This document shows positions 1 to 10,581 of a stretch of 64,000 bases of DNA, piece after piece. The notes beneath the pieces were generated by a model, which saw only the letters and a program-made list of their open reading frames with translations, made no database searches and was not told where the DNA came from. The DNA is taken from the NCBI GenBank assembly GCA_037074615.1, contig CM073518.1:1-64000 (forward strand), given 5' to 3'. Origin of the DNA: Leucaena leucocephala. Its lineage: Eukaryota; Streptophyta; Magnoliopsida; Fabales; Fabaceae. The position numbers and the translations under genes were made by a program. Within the stretch, counting starts at the first letter, position 1. Each line of letters opens with the position of its first letter.

Positions 1-16
1 ACGCGCTATCTCAGAG

Positions 17-108
17 TTAAACCCTAAACCCTAAACCCTAAACCCTAAACCCTAAACCCTAAACCCTAAACCCTAAACCCTAAACCCTAAACCCTAAACC
101 CTAAACCC
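17..108. repeat. Telomere, perfect (CCCTAAA)n array
   Basis: About 13 uninterrupted copies of the seven-base plant telomere unit, CCCTAAA on this strand. On the plus strand this orientation marks a left chromosome end, so the window very probably starts at or within a few bases of an assembled chromosome terminus. The array is short for a real plant telomere, which usually runs for kilobases, so the assembly probably collapsed or clipped it. The 16 bases before it are not telomeric (see findings). Confidence 0.97.
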
Positions 109-900
109 CGAACCCCGAACCCCTAACCCCGAACCCCTAACCCCGAACCCCTAACCCCGAACCCCTAACCCCGAACCCCTAACCCCGAACCCCTAAACCC
201 TAAGCCCTAACCCCTAACCCCTAACCCTAACCCCTAACCCCTAAACCCCTAACCCCTAACCCTGAACCCTGAACCCTGAACCCTGAACCCTGAACCCGGA
301 ACCCGGACCCCGGACCCCGGACCCCTAACCCCTAACCCCAAAACCCTAAACCCTAAACCCCCATCCTGAACCCCGAAACCCAAACCCCAAACCCTAAACC
401 CTACACCCTACACCCCTGGACAACTGGACCCATGAACCACTACACCCTACACCCTACACCCAAAACCCTAAAACCTAAACCCCTAAGCCCCTAGGCCCCG
501 AAACCCTAACCCCGAAACTTAGAACTGGAACCCATAACCCCAAAACCCCAAACTCTAAACCCAAACCCGTAAACCCTAAACCCAAACCCCACACTCCAAA
601 CACTGGACCGGGGATCCTAAACCCTAGACTATACACCCTGGACCCTATCCCCTACCCCTTACCCCTTAACCCTGGACATTAGCCCAGGGACTGTGCACCT
701 TACACCCTCCACCCTGCACCCTACACCCTAAATCCCAAACCGCAAACACAAAACCCCAACCCCAAACCCTCAACCCCGAATCCTGAACCCTAAATCTGAA
801 AACCTGAACCCTAAATCCGAAAACTTAAACCCCAAATCCCAAACCCTAAGCCTAATGCCCAAAACCCTAAATGCTATGCCCTAAACCCTAGAACCCTAAA
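109..900. repeat. Degenerate telomere-variant and subtelomeric repeats
   Basis: The perfect array passes into variant units. First comes a regular 14-bp dimer, CCCCGAA plus CCCCTAA, repeated about six times (109-190). It is followed by CCCTAA types, about five CCCTGAA units (261-296), CCCGGA types, and then increasingly scrambled C/A-rich sequence with isolated CCCTAAA words to about 900. This gradient from perfect to degenerate is typical of the inner edge of a telomere. No gene is present. Confidence 0.9.
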
Positions 901-1775
901 CTCGTATAAGTTCTAAAAATCCTACACCTTAGGCCTTAAACCTTGTAAACAAGAAACTCTAAGCCATAGTCCCTAAACTTTCATAATCTTATGGCTATCA
1001 CTCCACAGCTTCGCAAGCAATAAAATCTTTCTTTTTTTATAATAACTAAACGGGGTTTAAGTATAATTTGAAAATCGAATTTAAACCTCAATTGAAGCCT
1101 TTGTAATGAAGTTAGTTAGAAACAACCCTATAAGCAAGGAAAGGAAAATAATAGAACTCCCACAGTCCCACATGCATGTGAGAGAGAGTAAGATTATGCT
1201 TAATTTGGAATCTGACGAACTCATCTGCTCCCAAATCATGTTCCAATTTCTTTAGATAGGAACTAAAAGAGAAGGAGAACCATAAAAGGTGAGACGCCAT
1301 TAGCATCCCATGAATGCATAGGTCACGATCATTTTGTCTATAATATTCAGATCATGCAACAGTAAAGGAGGAAATGTTACATTAATATACTTTTTTTGTG
1401 GATAAACTGAATATACTATGTTCTAACTCCTAACGAATCAGATTTTAGAACTTCTTAGCCCAAAGTGTGCAGCACTCGTGGTGTCTACATACATGTTATT
1501 GACTATACGGCAGTAGAGCGTAACAATCAGTCCAACTTCTGTACTGCATCAGCCAAGAGAACAACGGTTGATCAGTATACGGTGAATGCTCAGACACACC
1601 AGTGCATTACACCTCCGCAAGCTACATATACGTGAGGATCAACTAAACTGCACTATATGCTTACCAACTTATATGGCATCCTCACACCAGCAACATTCAC
1701 TTCCTAGAGCGGATCTGGGTTGATTCTATAATAGTTAGAATCCTATAACGTCAAATACAAACATTTTATTGTTCT
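901..1775. other. Intergenic, no gene recognised
   Basis: AT-rich unique-looking sequence between the subtelomeric repeats and the 3' end of the SPA15-like gene. Short open frames here have no recognisable domain. The part next to 1776 would hold the 3' untranslated region of the minus-strand gene. Confidence 0.6.
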
Positions 1776-4700
1776 TCAATTTTTCTCAATTTCTCCTTCT
1801 TCATTGTCAAATTTTTCACTTTCTTTTTCATGCAAGGTATTTTCGTTCACCATAAAGGTCCAGCTATCTCCCTCCTCTATTTCCCATTGTTTTTTGAGTT
1901 CACAAATAGCTTTGGATGCTGCAGCAGCAATGGCTGGATTGGCATCTTCTGCAAGTCTCTGCAACAAGAACCAAAGGCAACAATTTCTCACAAGGGAGAA
2001 AGATGAAACTAACACCTGTCAAAAGCACTACTATCATAAATCCAATTTCATTTATGCTCACCTGTAATGCTCCCATCCCTGCATTTCCGAGAGTCCACAT
2101 GGATGGTGCTGCTGCCAGTGCATTGGCTAATGCTTGTCTAGAATCACACACACCCATCAACGAAGCAGAATGTATATACAAACAGAAGTAAGCTGTAGTA
2201 AGCTTGTTCTTTTTTTTTTTCATTTTACATACGAATTAATGTAGAATATTTTCCATGTAACCAACATAAGCTTTCATCATTCACAAGTTCAAAATTGGAT
2301 AACTCGTTAGCAGGGTAGTTCTACAAATGATTATTTGAGGATTTACCAAATGGGTGACAAAATAACGAAAAATACGTCATTAATGGAACACGAATTCAAA
2401 ATTTGTCAAGTCATCTATGCTTATGCTCATCAAGGCGCATAGTAGTAAGCCAGTAATAAAAACTTTTCGTGTTTGTTACATTATTGCCAGAAGCTTTAGG
2501 AGAAAAGAAATTAAGTAAAAGGAAATTATGGTTTTTTGCTTAACTATGTACATTTGATAAAACATGCAAGTATAATTTTAGAGAAATTGTGCTATCATAA
2601 TAAGCTCACCTAGTACTGACATCAGGAGAACTGGAACACTCTGCCAACAGAGATACACTTTGTTTACCATCCATTGCATCAAGGTCGATAAGAGTCGTAA
2701 TCAACAACTCAAGCTGCTTCCAATGGGGGAAAAGTAGCTAACTTAAATACTTCAATGATGAACAAAATACTTCAACGATGAGCATAAATATTAAAAGTTA
2801 AAACCTCCTCAGGATCAGTGTAATCAATTCCATCAGCTTCAGAAAGTGCTGAGGCCATACTCCAGTAAGCTTCCTGGACATTTAAAATTTAGATACAATT
2901 GCTTCATGTCCTGATTCAATTTAGTTGAAGGTTATACATGCATACTTGTATATATAGATGTCAAGAAACAAAACAAAAAAAGGGACCTGAAGAGCCATAA
3001 TTCGGTCAGTAGACACATCCCCGGGAAAGAAATCCACGGGTTTTCCATTCTTCTCCAGCCTTATACGTCCTCTTAAATCGTTTTCTGATAAAGAGCCTTT
3101 ATCTCTGCCTGGAGGACTGTATCTCAACATGATCAGAAACTATTCAAAGCTTCCTATAATTATAAGGAAGCGTACAAGTTATACTTACAATTTATACATC
3201 TTTCTCACCATCATGTCATGGATATTTTTGACAAACTGCATATTTACAAGATAGAAAGTCAATTTCTACCTCTGGAGATAATAGCAAATAATATGCACCT
3301 TGAAGTGGAAATAGGATAAATAAAAAGGACCTAGCTAAGCAGAAAAATGACGGATGCCAAATTTTACAAACTGATCAAAAAAAATTTCGTTCCACAGTCA
3401 ACACTTGCACAATATATAATATCACCTCCAAGGCCATAAGGGCATCTTCCATTGCACGTTGCTTAGCACGGAAGTCCGCAAGGCGCAAATCAGCCTGAAA
3501 GTTATGGGGTTACGTCAAAAGGAATCATGAATTCTCTTATGATTTGTATGCATTTTGAATCATCAAATCCCCAATTTTTTTTCATGAACAAATAACCAGA
3601 GGAAAAAAGATGGTTTTTCTAATCTAATGTGCCGTGTGATAGGTGATGTTAAAGAAAGGGATGTAGGAAGGTGCCTAAAATGTGAGATGCATAGAAAATA
3701 TAACATAATTTGCTATTGAAACAATGATATAGGACAGGGGGAGAAAAGGGAAAAGAAGAAGGAAGATGTAGAATTAGGGAGATAAGGGAAAAGAGAGAAT
3801 GGAAGGAAGTGTGACGCCTTAATAATACTTCATCAAAGAGGTCTAAAATGAGAATAACCCCATCACTATTTATGGAGCCCTAAATACAATAATAAAATAA
3901 TAATTTAAATCTAAATAAAATAAAATAAAACATAATTTAAATAACATAAAAGAAAACATAAATTTCAAAATAAAATAATTACTAAAACACCCAAAAAATT
4001 CTAATCTCTTCTACGTCTAGTGTACATCTCAAATTTCACATGAAACAAGTTGTACAGTTACTTGAATTTCTAAATTACCATGAATAACAGAACATACAAT
4101 AATCGAAATGGTTTTCTTAGTTTCGTAATTCATTAATTTGGCATGTGAAACCTGAATTTTAAGATTCTAATCTAAAAAATGTACTTCAACACTAGACATT
4201 TATCCATATGTTTGCGTATAATATTCATAACCATGCCTATCAAGTAGAACTAAACTTGATCCAGCCCTATCTTAAAGTTTTCCACCAATCAGAAGTCCAT
4301 AGCTTCACAAGTAGAAACAAGATTTTCTATAAAATGGGAGAGAAAGAGCAGAACAGTTATACTCTCAAGATAGGTTGTGGCATTCTATAAATAACATTGC
4401 ATTAAAAAAATTAAAATGCAAGTACAAAAACAAATGAGAGATGGCCAAAATATATAATTTGGAAGACAAATAAAAAATGTCCATTCTATATCACTTGAAA
4501 CAAATATCTTAATTTGCATATGCATAATAATTATGTTTTTACCTCTAAGGCTCCATCACTCCAATGCTTATCAGCAGCACTTTTCAATCTCGACTGAGCT
4601 TGATCCTTCAAGATCTTTAGAGTATATATAAAAAGAAAAATCAGGATGAAATATATCACTTATGTGTAGCTTTTATCTCTCCAGCAAAACAAATTTAAAG

Positions 4701-6232
4701 ATTCTAGATGATACAGACAGAAGCAATGCGATTAAGGCGCTCAACTCTTTTCTTGACATCGCGATCAATTCTCTCAGTATCCTCTCTAGCCCGAGCTACA
4801 CAGCAAAAGAGAAGTAGATCTAAGTAAACAATGAACACGCCACATATGTATAAAAGAAACATAGAATATTTAAGCGAAGAGTGGTAAAAAAAAGTGCTGC
4901 TAAGAGAAAAAGTAAGAGGTGAAAGGAAGTAAAGTTGCATGCATGTATAGAAATAAATTACAAGAGGTTTGTACACTTTCATGTTTTAATTATGCTGAAT
5001 ATTATAGGTTTGTACAATTTGGTATCGTTTAACATCTGTGCTTATTTCTTTTGGTTGATGGTGCAAGGGAGTGGAGAGAAACGGATAAGCATAACAGTCC
5101 GGTAATATGAGATACAATAGATTTACATGTGTATATTCCAACAATTATTACATCTAACAAGAACAGTTCTGAATCAGATGAATTAAGATGCAAATATAAA
5201 CTAGAATAGCACATGATTAGAACAAGGTAAATGAACTAACCATCAAGCTTAAGAAATTCTGTCCCAAGAAAAGCAACATCTTGGCGTGCACGGGCATCCA
5301 ACTTCAATATGCCACTGAGGAAACAAATAGTTAAAAGTTACTTCCATGGACCAAAAAACTATGGTATCTCTACTGAACAGTGAACTTTTTGTAGTATACG
5401 TAGCTTCAAAATCAACTGAAGAGAAGTGGCTTGATGAACAATTACGGAAGTACATTTCAAATAGAAACAGTATAAGATTACCACAAGTGACAGGACAGTA
5501 CCGGGAGAGCAAGACAATGTCATGACGGGCCCTTTCATTTACAAACTTGGCATCATTACAAACAAATCTACAAGCTTCAGCCAATCCCCGATTAGAATGA
5601 CTATGGTAACCTTTCTCACCTTTAGTACGTACACTGCACATATTACATAACCTCTGAAATCTAAATCATGGCATAAATTATTAGAAAAAATAAATACCAC
5701 CATTAATATGATACGAAAGATAAAGTACTAGTTTGACCAAGAATAAAAGTGACAACTGAGGTTGGCAAAAAAAAACAAAAGAGGTGACAGTTGAGAATCT
5801 GGGAGAGAAATCCAGGGTAAATGTTCACAAATAGTACACAGCATAAAAAGGTAACACACTATATGAAATGGAAATGTTAAGTAAATAATCATTGTTCTTC
5901 TACCGAGTTAAATCTGAAACATCACTGTAAGTTGTAATGCATTCTTTCTCGTCAGTATTATTTGATCCTGATGATTTGCATGAGAAAGATCTCTTGGAGA
6001 TAAAGCTGGAAGGATTTCTATATATGAACCCAGAAATCTCATTGGGTAAGGTTGATCCCTCTACCAAGAGACATATATGGTTCAGTTGTCCATGTTGGAC
6101 TCCATGCCTTGGAAGTTGTACCCTGTTGCTCCTGTTGGACATCAAGAAACTATGTTTTGCATGTGATCTACTACCAATTGTCCGATGAGTCACAATAGGA
6201 CCATTTGAAACCTTGTTTGCAGTAAGTGCCAT
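1776..6232 (-). CDS. SPA15: Senescence-associated protein SPA15/AAF-like, chloroplastic
   Basis: Twelve coding exons join in phase into about 453 residues; the family is about 430. Exons in transcript order: 6232-5904, 5633-5502, 5314-5241, 4795-4719, 4614-4543, 3494-3426, 3235-3189, 3116-2987, 2873-2805, 2713-2610, 2137-2062, 1958-1776. The start ATG at 6232 opens a Ser/Arg/Asn-rich N-terminus of about 100 residues that fits a chloroplast transit peptide. A conserved, highly charged helical region follows (NERARHDIVLLSR, AREDTERIDRDVKKR, DKHWSDGALE). The C-terminal half includes DGIDYTDPEE, ALANALAAAPSMWTLGNAG and an acidic tail. I match it from memory to sweet potato SPA15 and Arabidopsis AAF, chloroplast proteins linked to leaf senescence and redox or phytohormone responses; the biochemical role is unknown. 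All introns have GT-AG edges and no stop interrupts the model. A 5' UTR intron reaching to about 7.87 kb is possible. Confidence 0.86.
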
Positions 6233-8150
6233 CAGGAATTCAAAATAAGAATCAGATAGGCCTTGCTTTCATAGCACTTTAAACATCTCAAACCTGTATT
6301 TAGAGCAAACAAAAAAAGGAATAAAATTTGCAATCTATGAAAGTCTTGACCACCAAATTCCCATCCAAAACTAGGCACATACAACAACCCAACAAGAAAT
6401 AAAAAATAAAAAAGATAAAGACAAAATTAAAAAAAAAAATCATGATGAAATACGTTTAAAAAAATCTGTCAAGTGGATAGACTCATAATATCTCCTAGTC
6501 ACCAAGATCGAAACTTTATCTTAAGATGATGCTCAATCAGGTGAAACTTTTGAATTAGATTATGCTACTTCGAAACCTGATTCTGCTTTTCATAACATTT
6601 GAACGGGTTGGTTTACTTTACCATGCTTTGTTTGCTTTCCTCTTCTTCTCTGGACAGGTTTGGCATCTTGAGGAAAGAAGCACTTTTCTTAGGAATCAAT
6701 AACACAAAATATTTGATAAGAAAAGGTCCCCATCCTTCCTTATGGGATTGGGACTAAGAAGAATGGTCGGGGCAACAAACATCCATCTCATTCATACTTT
6801 GGATATCTAATTGAAGATTATTGAACTGACTAATAGGTTCTACATTATATTAGAAAATTTTTATTAATGGTCATTGTAACTTATTTCAATATATTTTCAC
6901 CCTATGAATTTATCTCTCACTTAACTCTGAGAAAAGATAGACATCCCAGTGTCACATGTAACTCGTATACATTAAGACTAAAATCTTCTCCATTTATAGC
7001 TGGAGCCTCAACCACAGCTAGGTCTAGAGGGAAGTTATGAGCCTAGATATTAATTACACGACCTTGACTATTAACTACTCAACGAAGGCATAATATTGTT
7101 CAACTGTGTAAACCAAAGAGAAGTCAAGAGCATGCTAGACTTTTACAAGTGAAGCCAAGTAATATATAAGCTAAGGCTGGCTCGAAACCAATTATTTGCA
7201 AAAAGAAAAATGAAAAAGGCGCGAGCCAGAATGAAAGAAGCATTTCGATCGATTTGAAACTTTAGAGGAAAAATTATAAAGTGCCAGCTCATGCTACTTA
7301 CTAATTACAACTTAGTCTTAGACCATTATCAATTTTAGATGGTTCGCATTTTACTGAAAATATCACGCATCGTTCTAAGTATAAAAATGGAATTAGCCGA
7401 CAGGTCTGAGATTCTATCTCCCAAACCAGTTGAATGACTCAAAAACCTTGCATTACACGACTTCAATCAAGGAAATGGCCTAATCTTTGATGTTTTCCCT
7501 CAACTGAAAATATGACATATACAGGAACATCTCTCCAAAAAACTGAGGGAAAAAATTTCAAATCCATGAACACACTATCATTAGATAAGTAAAATAACTC
7601 GAAAATACCCAACAATCATCATCTCTCCAGCAAAATCCTACATTCAAATTAGACGGATAATCAAAATTTATTCCATCAGCATCAGAGGTGTCATCTTGAA
7701 TATGATCAACTGAGATTCAGTTCAGATGGAAGAAAACAGAACTACATATCGATAATGAAACTTAATAAAACCCCATAAAAATACAAATTACAATACCCAA
7801 TGAATAAATAGGACGTCCAATTCCTAAAACGCAGTCAAGAAAGCAAGCATGATGGACTTTAGGAACTGACCTGTAGCGAACTTGTTGGAAGGGAAATGCC
7901 AGAAGATGTATGAAGTATAGTATAAAGAATACAACGAGGAGGAAGGGGCCCATAATGTTGGGGGAGAAATAATACAACGAGGAGGAAGGGACCCATAATG
8001 TTGGGGGAGAAATAAGAACCACAGCTGAACCTGTGGCTAGTGGAATGCCAGCAACAAACAATGGCGGGGGATTCTTTCTTCTTCTTTTTTTTAATTTTCT
8101 TTCTTTGTAAGTACCAAGGAATTCTAGTTTTACAAATTACTTTCAATTTC
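6233..8150 (-). promoter_or_regulatory. Upstream region of the SPA15-like gene, possible 5' UTR intron
   Basis: No coding exon is supported here. On the minus strand a good donor (CAG then GTCAGT) lies near 7871 and a candidate acceptor near 6293, so a leader intron of about 1.6 kb is possible, common in plant genes. The region also holds a perfect-looking 43-bp tandem duplication at 7931-8016. Confidence 0.35.
7931..8016. repeat. 43-bp tandem duplication
   Basis: Two adjacent 43-bp copies (7931-7973 and 7974-8016) each contain ACGAGGAGGAAGG and CATAATGTTGGGGGAG. They differ at only about two bases, so the duplication is recent. It lies in the probable 5' leader or promoter of the SPA15-like gene. 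Confidence 0.9.
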
Positions 8151-8620
8151 TTTACACTTTACCCAAGCCAATAAAATTTGTTATAATTAGACATCTTTAA
8201 ATAGTTAATTTTTTTTATAGATTAAAATATTAAATAAAAAAATAAATTATAACTAATATAAAAATTAGTTAACTAATTTAAATAGATTAAAAAATATATT
8301 TAACTAATATAGATAGATTAAAAAAATTAGTTAAAATAATTATTTATAATAATTATATATTAATTTTGTTTAAAATATCACCTATAATTATATATAGTTA
8401 AATTATTCTTAATAAAAATTATTTTAATATTTATAATTAGAGAGAAATATTTTATGAAAAAATTATAATTTTAGATAATAATATAAATTAAAATTTTATA
8501 TTTAAGATCAAAATAAATTATTTATCTAATTTTATATTTAAAATTTAACTGAGTATATAATATAAAATTAATATTTTAATATTACATTTTATAAAACGAC
8601 TCATTTTATAAAACGGCGTC
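8151..8620. other. Very AT-rich spacer
   Basis: Almost pure A/T sequence of TAAT, AAATT and TTATA words, without an open frame of note. It ends at the GC-rich start of the NOC4 fragment. Two near-repeats of a CATTTTATAAAACG-type word at 8585-8615 sit directly upstream of that fragment's TATA box. Confidence 0.6.
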
Positions 8621-8666
8621 GCAGCAGCCGCTATGCCGCGGTGAGGGGAGCAGGGTTCGGGACGCA

Positions 8667-8673
8667 TATAAAA
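8667..8673 (+). promoter_or_regulatory. TATA box of the NOC4 fragment
   Basis: TATAAAA lies 55 bases upstream of the ATG at 8728 in a GC-rich island (8610-8700), the usual spacing for a plant core promoter. The truncated copy therefore still has a promoter. Confidence 0.55.
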
Positions 8674-8727
8674 CCCGACTCGCTGAACCCCTAGTTGCCA
8701 TCTTGTCGAGCGAAAGAACGAGCGGGC

Positions 8728-9060
8728 ATGGCATCCAAGCAGAAGATGAAAAGCACTAGTCTGACTAACGTGAAAACCCTGGGCCTTCAGCTTCTGTCCT
8801 CTCGAGTTCTCATCAACAACCTCCCTCTTCTTCTTTCATTTGTTTCCCCTGCTTCCCCTCCTAATTATGTCCTTGAGTCCCTTCTCTCTCTCCAATATTT
8901 CTTCCTCCCCCTCCTCCCCGACCTTCCTTCATCTTCATCGTCCCGCCTTGACATATCGAGCCATGACCCCCAACTCATATGCCGCGTTTGGATGCGTTCC
9001 AAGTTTGATGACTTCATTAAGTCCCTTATTGATGTTTTCGTCTCCCCACGATCCGGCTAA
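8728..9060 (+). pseudogene. NOC4: Truncated NOC4 homologue, N-terminal 110 codons only
   Basis: The frame encodes 110 residues beginning MASKQKMKSTS. It contains the N-terminal NOC4 signature of LSSRVLINNLPLLLSFVSP, a proline/serine stretch, and WMRSKFDDFIKSLIDVFVSP. NOC4 is a nucleolar CBF/Mak21-family protein that works with NOP14 in 40S ribosome biogenesis. The full plant protein is about 570-600 residues, so only the first fifth is here, without the CBF domain. Similarity stops at VSPRS, then one Gly codon and TAA. There is no GT donor at that point, and no further NOC4 sequence lies before the polcalcin gene. A functional copy is presumably elsewhere, since the gene is essential in Arabidopsis. 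The upstream TTG at 8695 in the same frame is not a real start. Confidence 0.8.
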
Positions 9061-9642
9061 ACCCTTTTCCAAAAATTTATTTACCAAAAAAAAATCATCA
9101 TCATGGCAAGGAAATTTAAAACACGAATGACAAGTTATGGACAGGAAAGTTATATGATTTTTTTTTTTTACAATATACATGTAAATGGGAAGTAATAATA
9201 AAATGATAACTGTACAAAGGATGTGCGTGTTAAAAAAATTGAGTTTTTTAATTTAAAATTTCATACTTTTATTTGAAATTATTTCATTAAGACCCACAGA
9301 CTATTCTCAGCACAGTTATTATATATACAATAAATTTAATATTTCAGACTTTTATCTAGAATTAACCAGTGTACACCCTCAATTTAAAAAAAATAGAAAA
9401 AGATAAGCAATATCAAATTCAACCCTAGCAGCCTAACTAAATTCAGTAAACGATAGACACTAATTTTGTGAACTAATTCTTGACGGTTGGTTCTCCGATG
9501 CCGAAGGATGACCATGAGGGCCTATGCCCTTAAAAAAGCAACGAAAACCTCTTTATTAGCCCCGGATCTCCCAATCTCACACTCATTTCACTGTCTCCTC
9601 CAAAAGCAAGAATTTGGCGTCATTTATAAATTAAAAGCAAGT
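9061..9642. other. Intergenic, upstream of polcalcin
   Basis: AT-rich with no gene recognised. An in-frame extension reaches back from the polcalcin ATG to another ATG at 9508, but polcalcins do not carry that leader, so I treat 9487-9642 as promoter or 5' UTR. Confidence 0.5.
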
Positions 9643-9897
9643 ATGGCTGATGATCCCCAAGATGTTGCTGACAGAGATCGAATATTCCAGCGCTTTGACA
9701 CAAACGGGGATGGCAAAATCTCAGCTGCAGAGCTCGCGGAATCACTGAGATCACTGGGGCAAATTACCGCAGAGGAGATTCAAACGATGATGGAGGAGAT
9801 TGATACCGACGGAGATGGCTTCATTTCCTACGAAGAATTCACAGAATTCGCCAGAGCCAACCTTGGTCTGATCAAGGATGTGGCCAAGATTTTTTAA
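9643..9897 (+). CDS. Polcalcin, two-EF-hand pollen calcium-binding protein
   Basis: A single intronless exon encodes 84 residues, exactly the size of the polcalcin family (Bet v 4, Ole e 3 and Phl p 7 type pollen proteins). There are two canonical 12-residue EF-hand loops, DTNGDGKISAAE (about residues 20-31) and DTDGDGFISYEE (about 55-66). Both have Asp at 1 and 3, Gly at 6 and Glu at 12, so both should bind calcium. The N-terminus MADDPQDVADRDRIF and the C-terminal FARANLGLIKDVAKIF are family hallmarks. Expression is expected in pollen, where these proteins probably act as calcium sensors in the tube cytoplasm. A longer reading from 9508 would add 45 residues unlike any family member. Confidence 0.95.
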   Translation: MADDPQDVADRDRIFQRFDTNGDGKISAAELAESLRSLGQITAEEIQTMMEEIDTDGDGFISYEEFTEFARANLGLIKDVAKIF

Positions 9898-10015
9898 CTT
9901 AATTTTAATTTCAATTTCAATCTTTTCTCTTAGTTTCTTCTTCAGAGTTACGCGCCACTAGGAATTAACACCACCAAATTCGCTGTTTTTTGTGCAATGT
10001 CTTATCTCCCACTAT

Positions 10016-10238
10016 ATACAATCATGTAAACATCTTTTTTTTTTGTCCACCCGGTTCACCGGAGCTTTGCCCTGACTACATCCAGATCTGACCCGCGTCG
10101 CGCACCTGGCTATGGTGGGTGAGTCTCCCAACGGGGATTTTCTGCGTACGCCAAAACTCGAACTCGAGACCTCGCTTAAGCGATACCGAGCCGCTTACCA
10201 CTCGGACCAACTCCCGTTAGATACAATCATGTAAACAT
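10016..10238 (-). mobile_element. tRNA-derived SINE (Au-like) with 18-bp target-site duplication
   Basis: Read on the minus strand, the body (10220 to 10034, about 187 bp) starts with a tRNA-like head. An A-box-like TGGTCCGAGTGG is followed about 40 bases later by a B-box-like GAGTTCGAG word, the internal RNA polymerase III promoter. It ends in a poly-A run, seen as T's at 10035-10044. A perfect 18-bp direct repeat, ATACAATCATGTAAACAT, flanks it at 10016-10033 and 10221-10238, which proves retroposition. A second, older copy is at 46068-46286. Confidence 0.88.
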
Positions 10239-10581
10239 GTTTCCTCTTTAGGATTCTCTCATCGGAACCCATTTGTATATCGGGCCGATGCATTTTCAGC
10301 TTGCCTGCCTGGCATTCTACCTGTTAAAACAAGATGCCACAGTAATTTTGCAAATCAAAATCTTTACAAGTATCTACACATTTTTGCCTAAAACGTGCAC
10401 TCTTGATCTTGAGAGCCCATAACTTTCAAGATTTGAACGGCCCCCATAAACTTGGAATGAAAACCTATTACTCTTAACAATCTTTTTAGTTTCATTTTCT
10501 ATTTACAATTTCAAGATTTTCACATCTAAGATCTAACACCTTCAACTAGGAAAAACCAACATGTTTAAAGCTTGTCGTGTT
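10239..10581. other. Short intergenic or 3' region
   Basis: No coding sequence recognised. It probably contains the 3' UTR of the minus-strand kinase gene that ends at 10582. Confidence 0.5.

Noticed and set aside
8695..8727. TTG-initiated extension of the NOC4 fragment
   Set aside because: The family start is the ATG at 8728 (MASKQK), correctly placed after the TATA box; plants rarely use TTG.
9487..9642. 45-residue in-frame N-terminal extension of polcalcin
   Set aside because: Polcalcins are 80-odd residues and start MADD-like; the extension has no family resemblance and is more likely promoter or 5' UTR.
10034..10220. Functional tRNA gene on the minus strand
   Set aside because: A- and B-box words are present, but the acceptor stem does not pair and the unit has a long tail, an A-run and target duplications, so it is a SINE.
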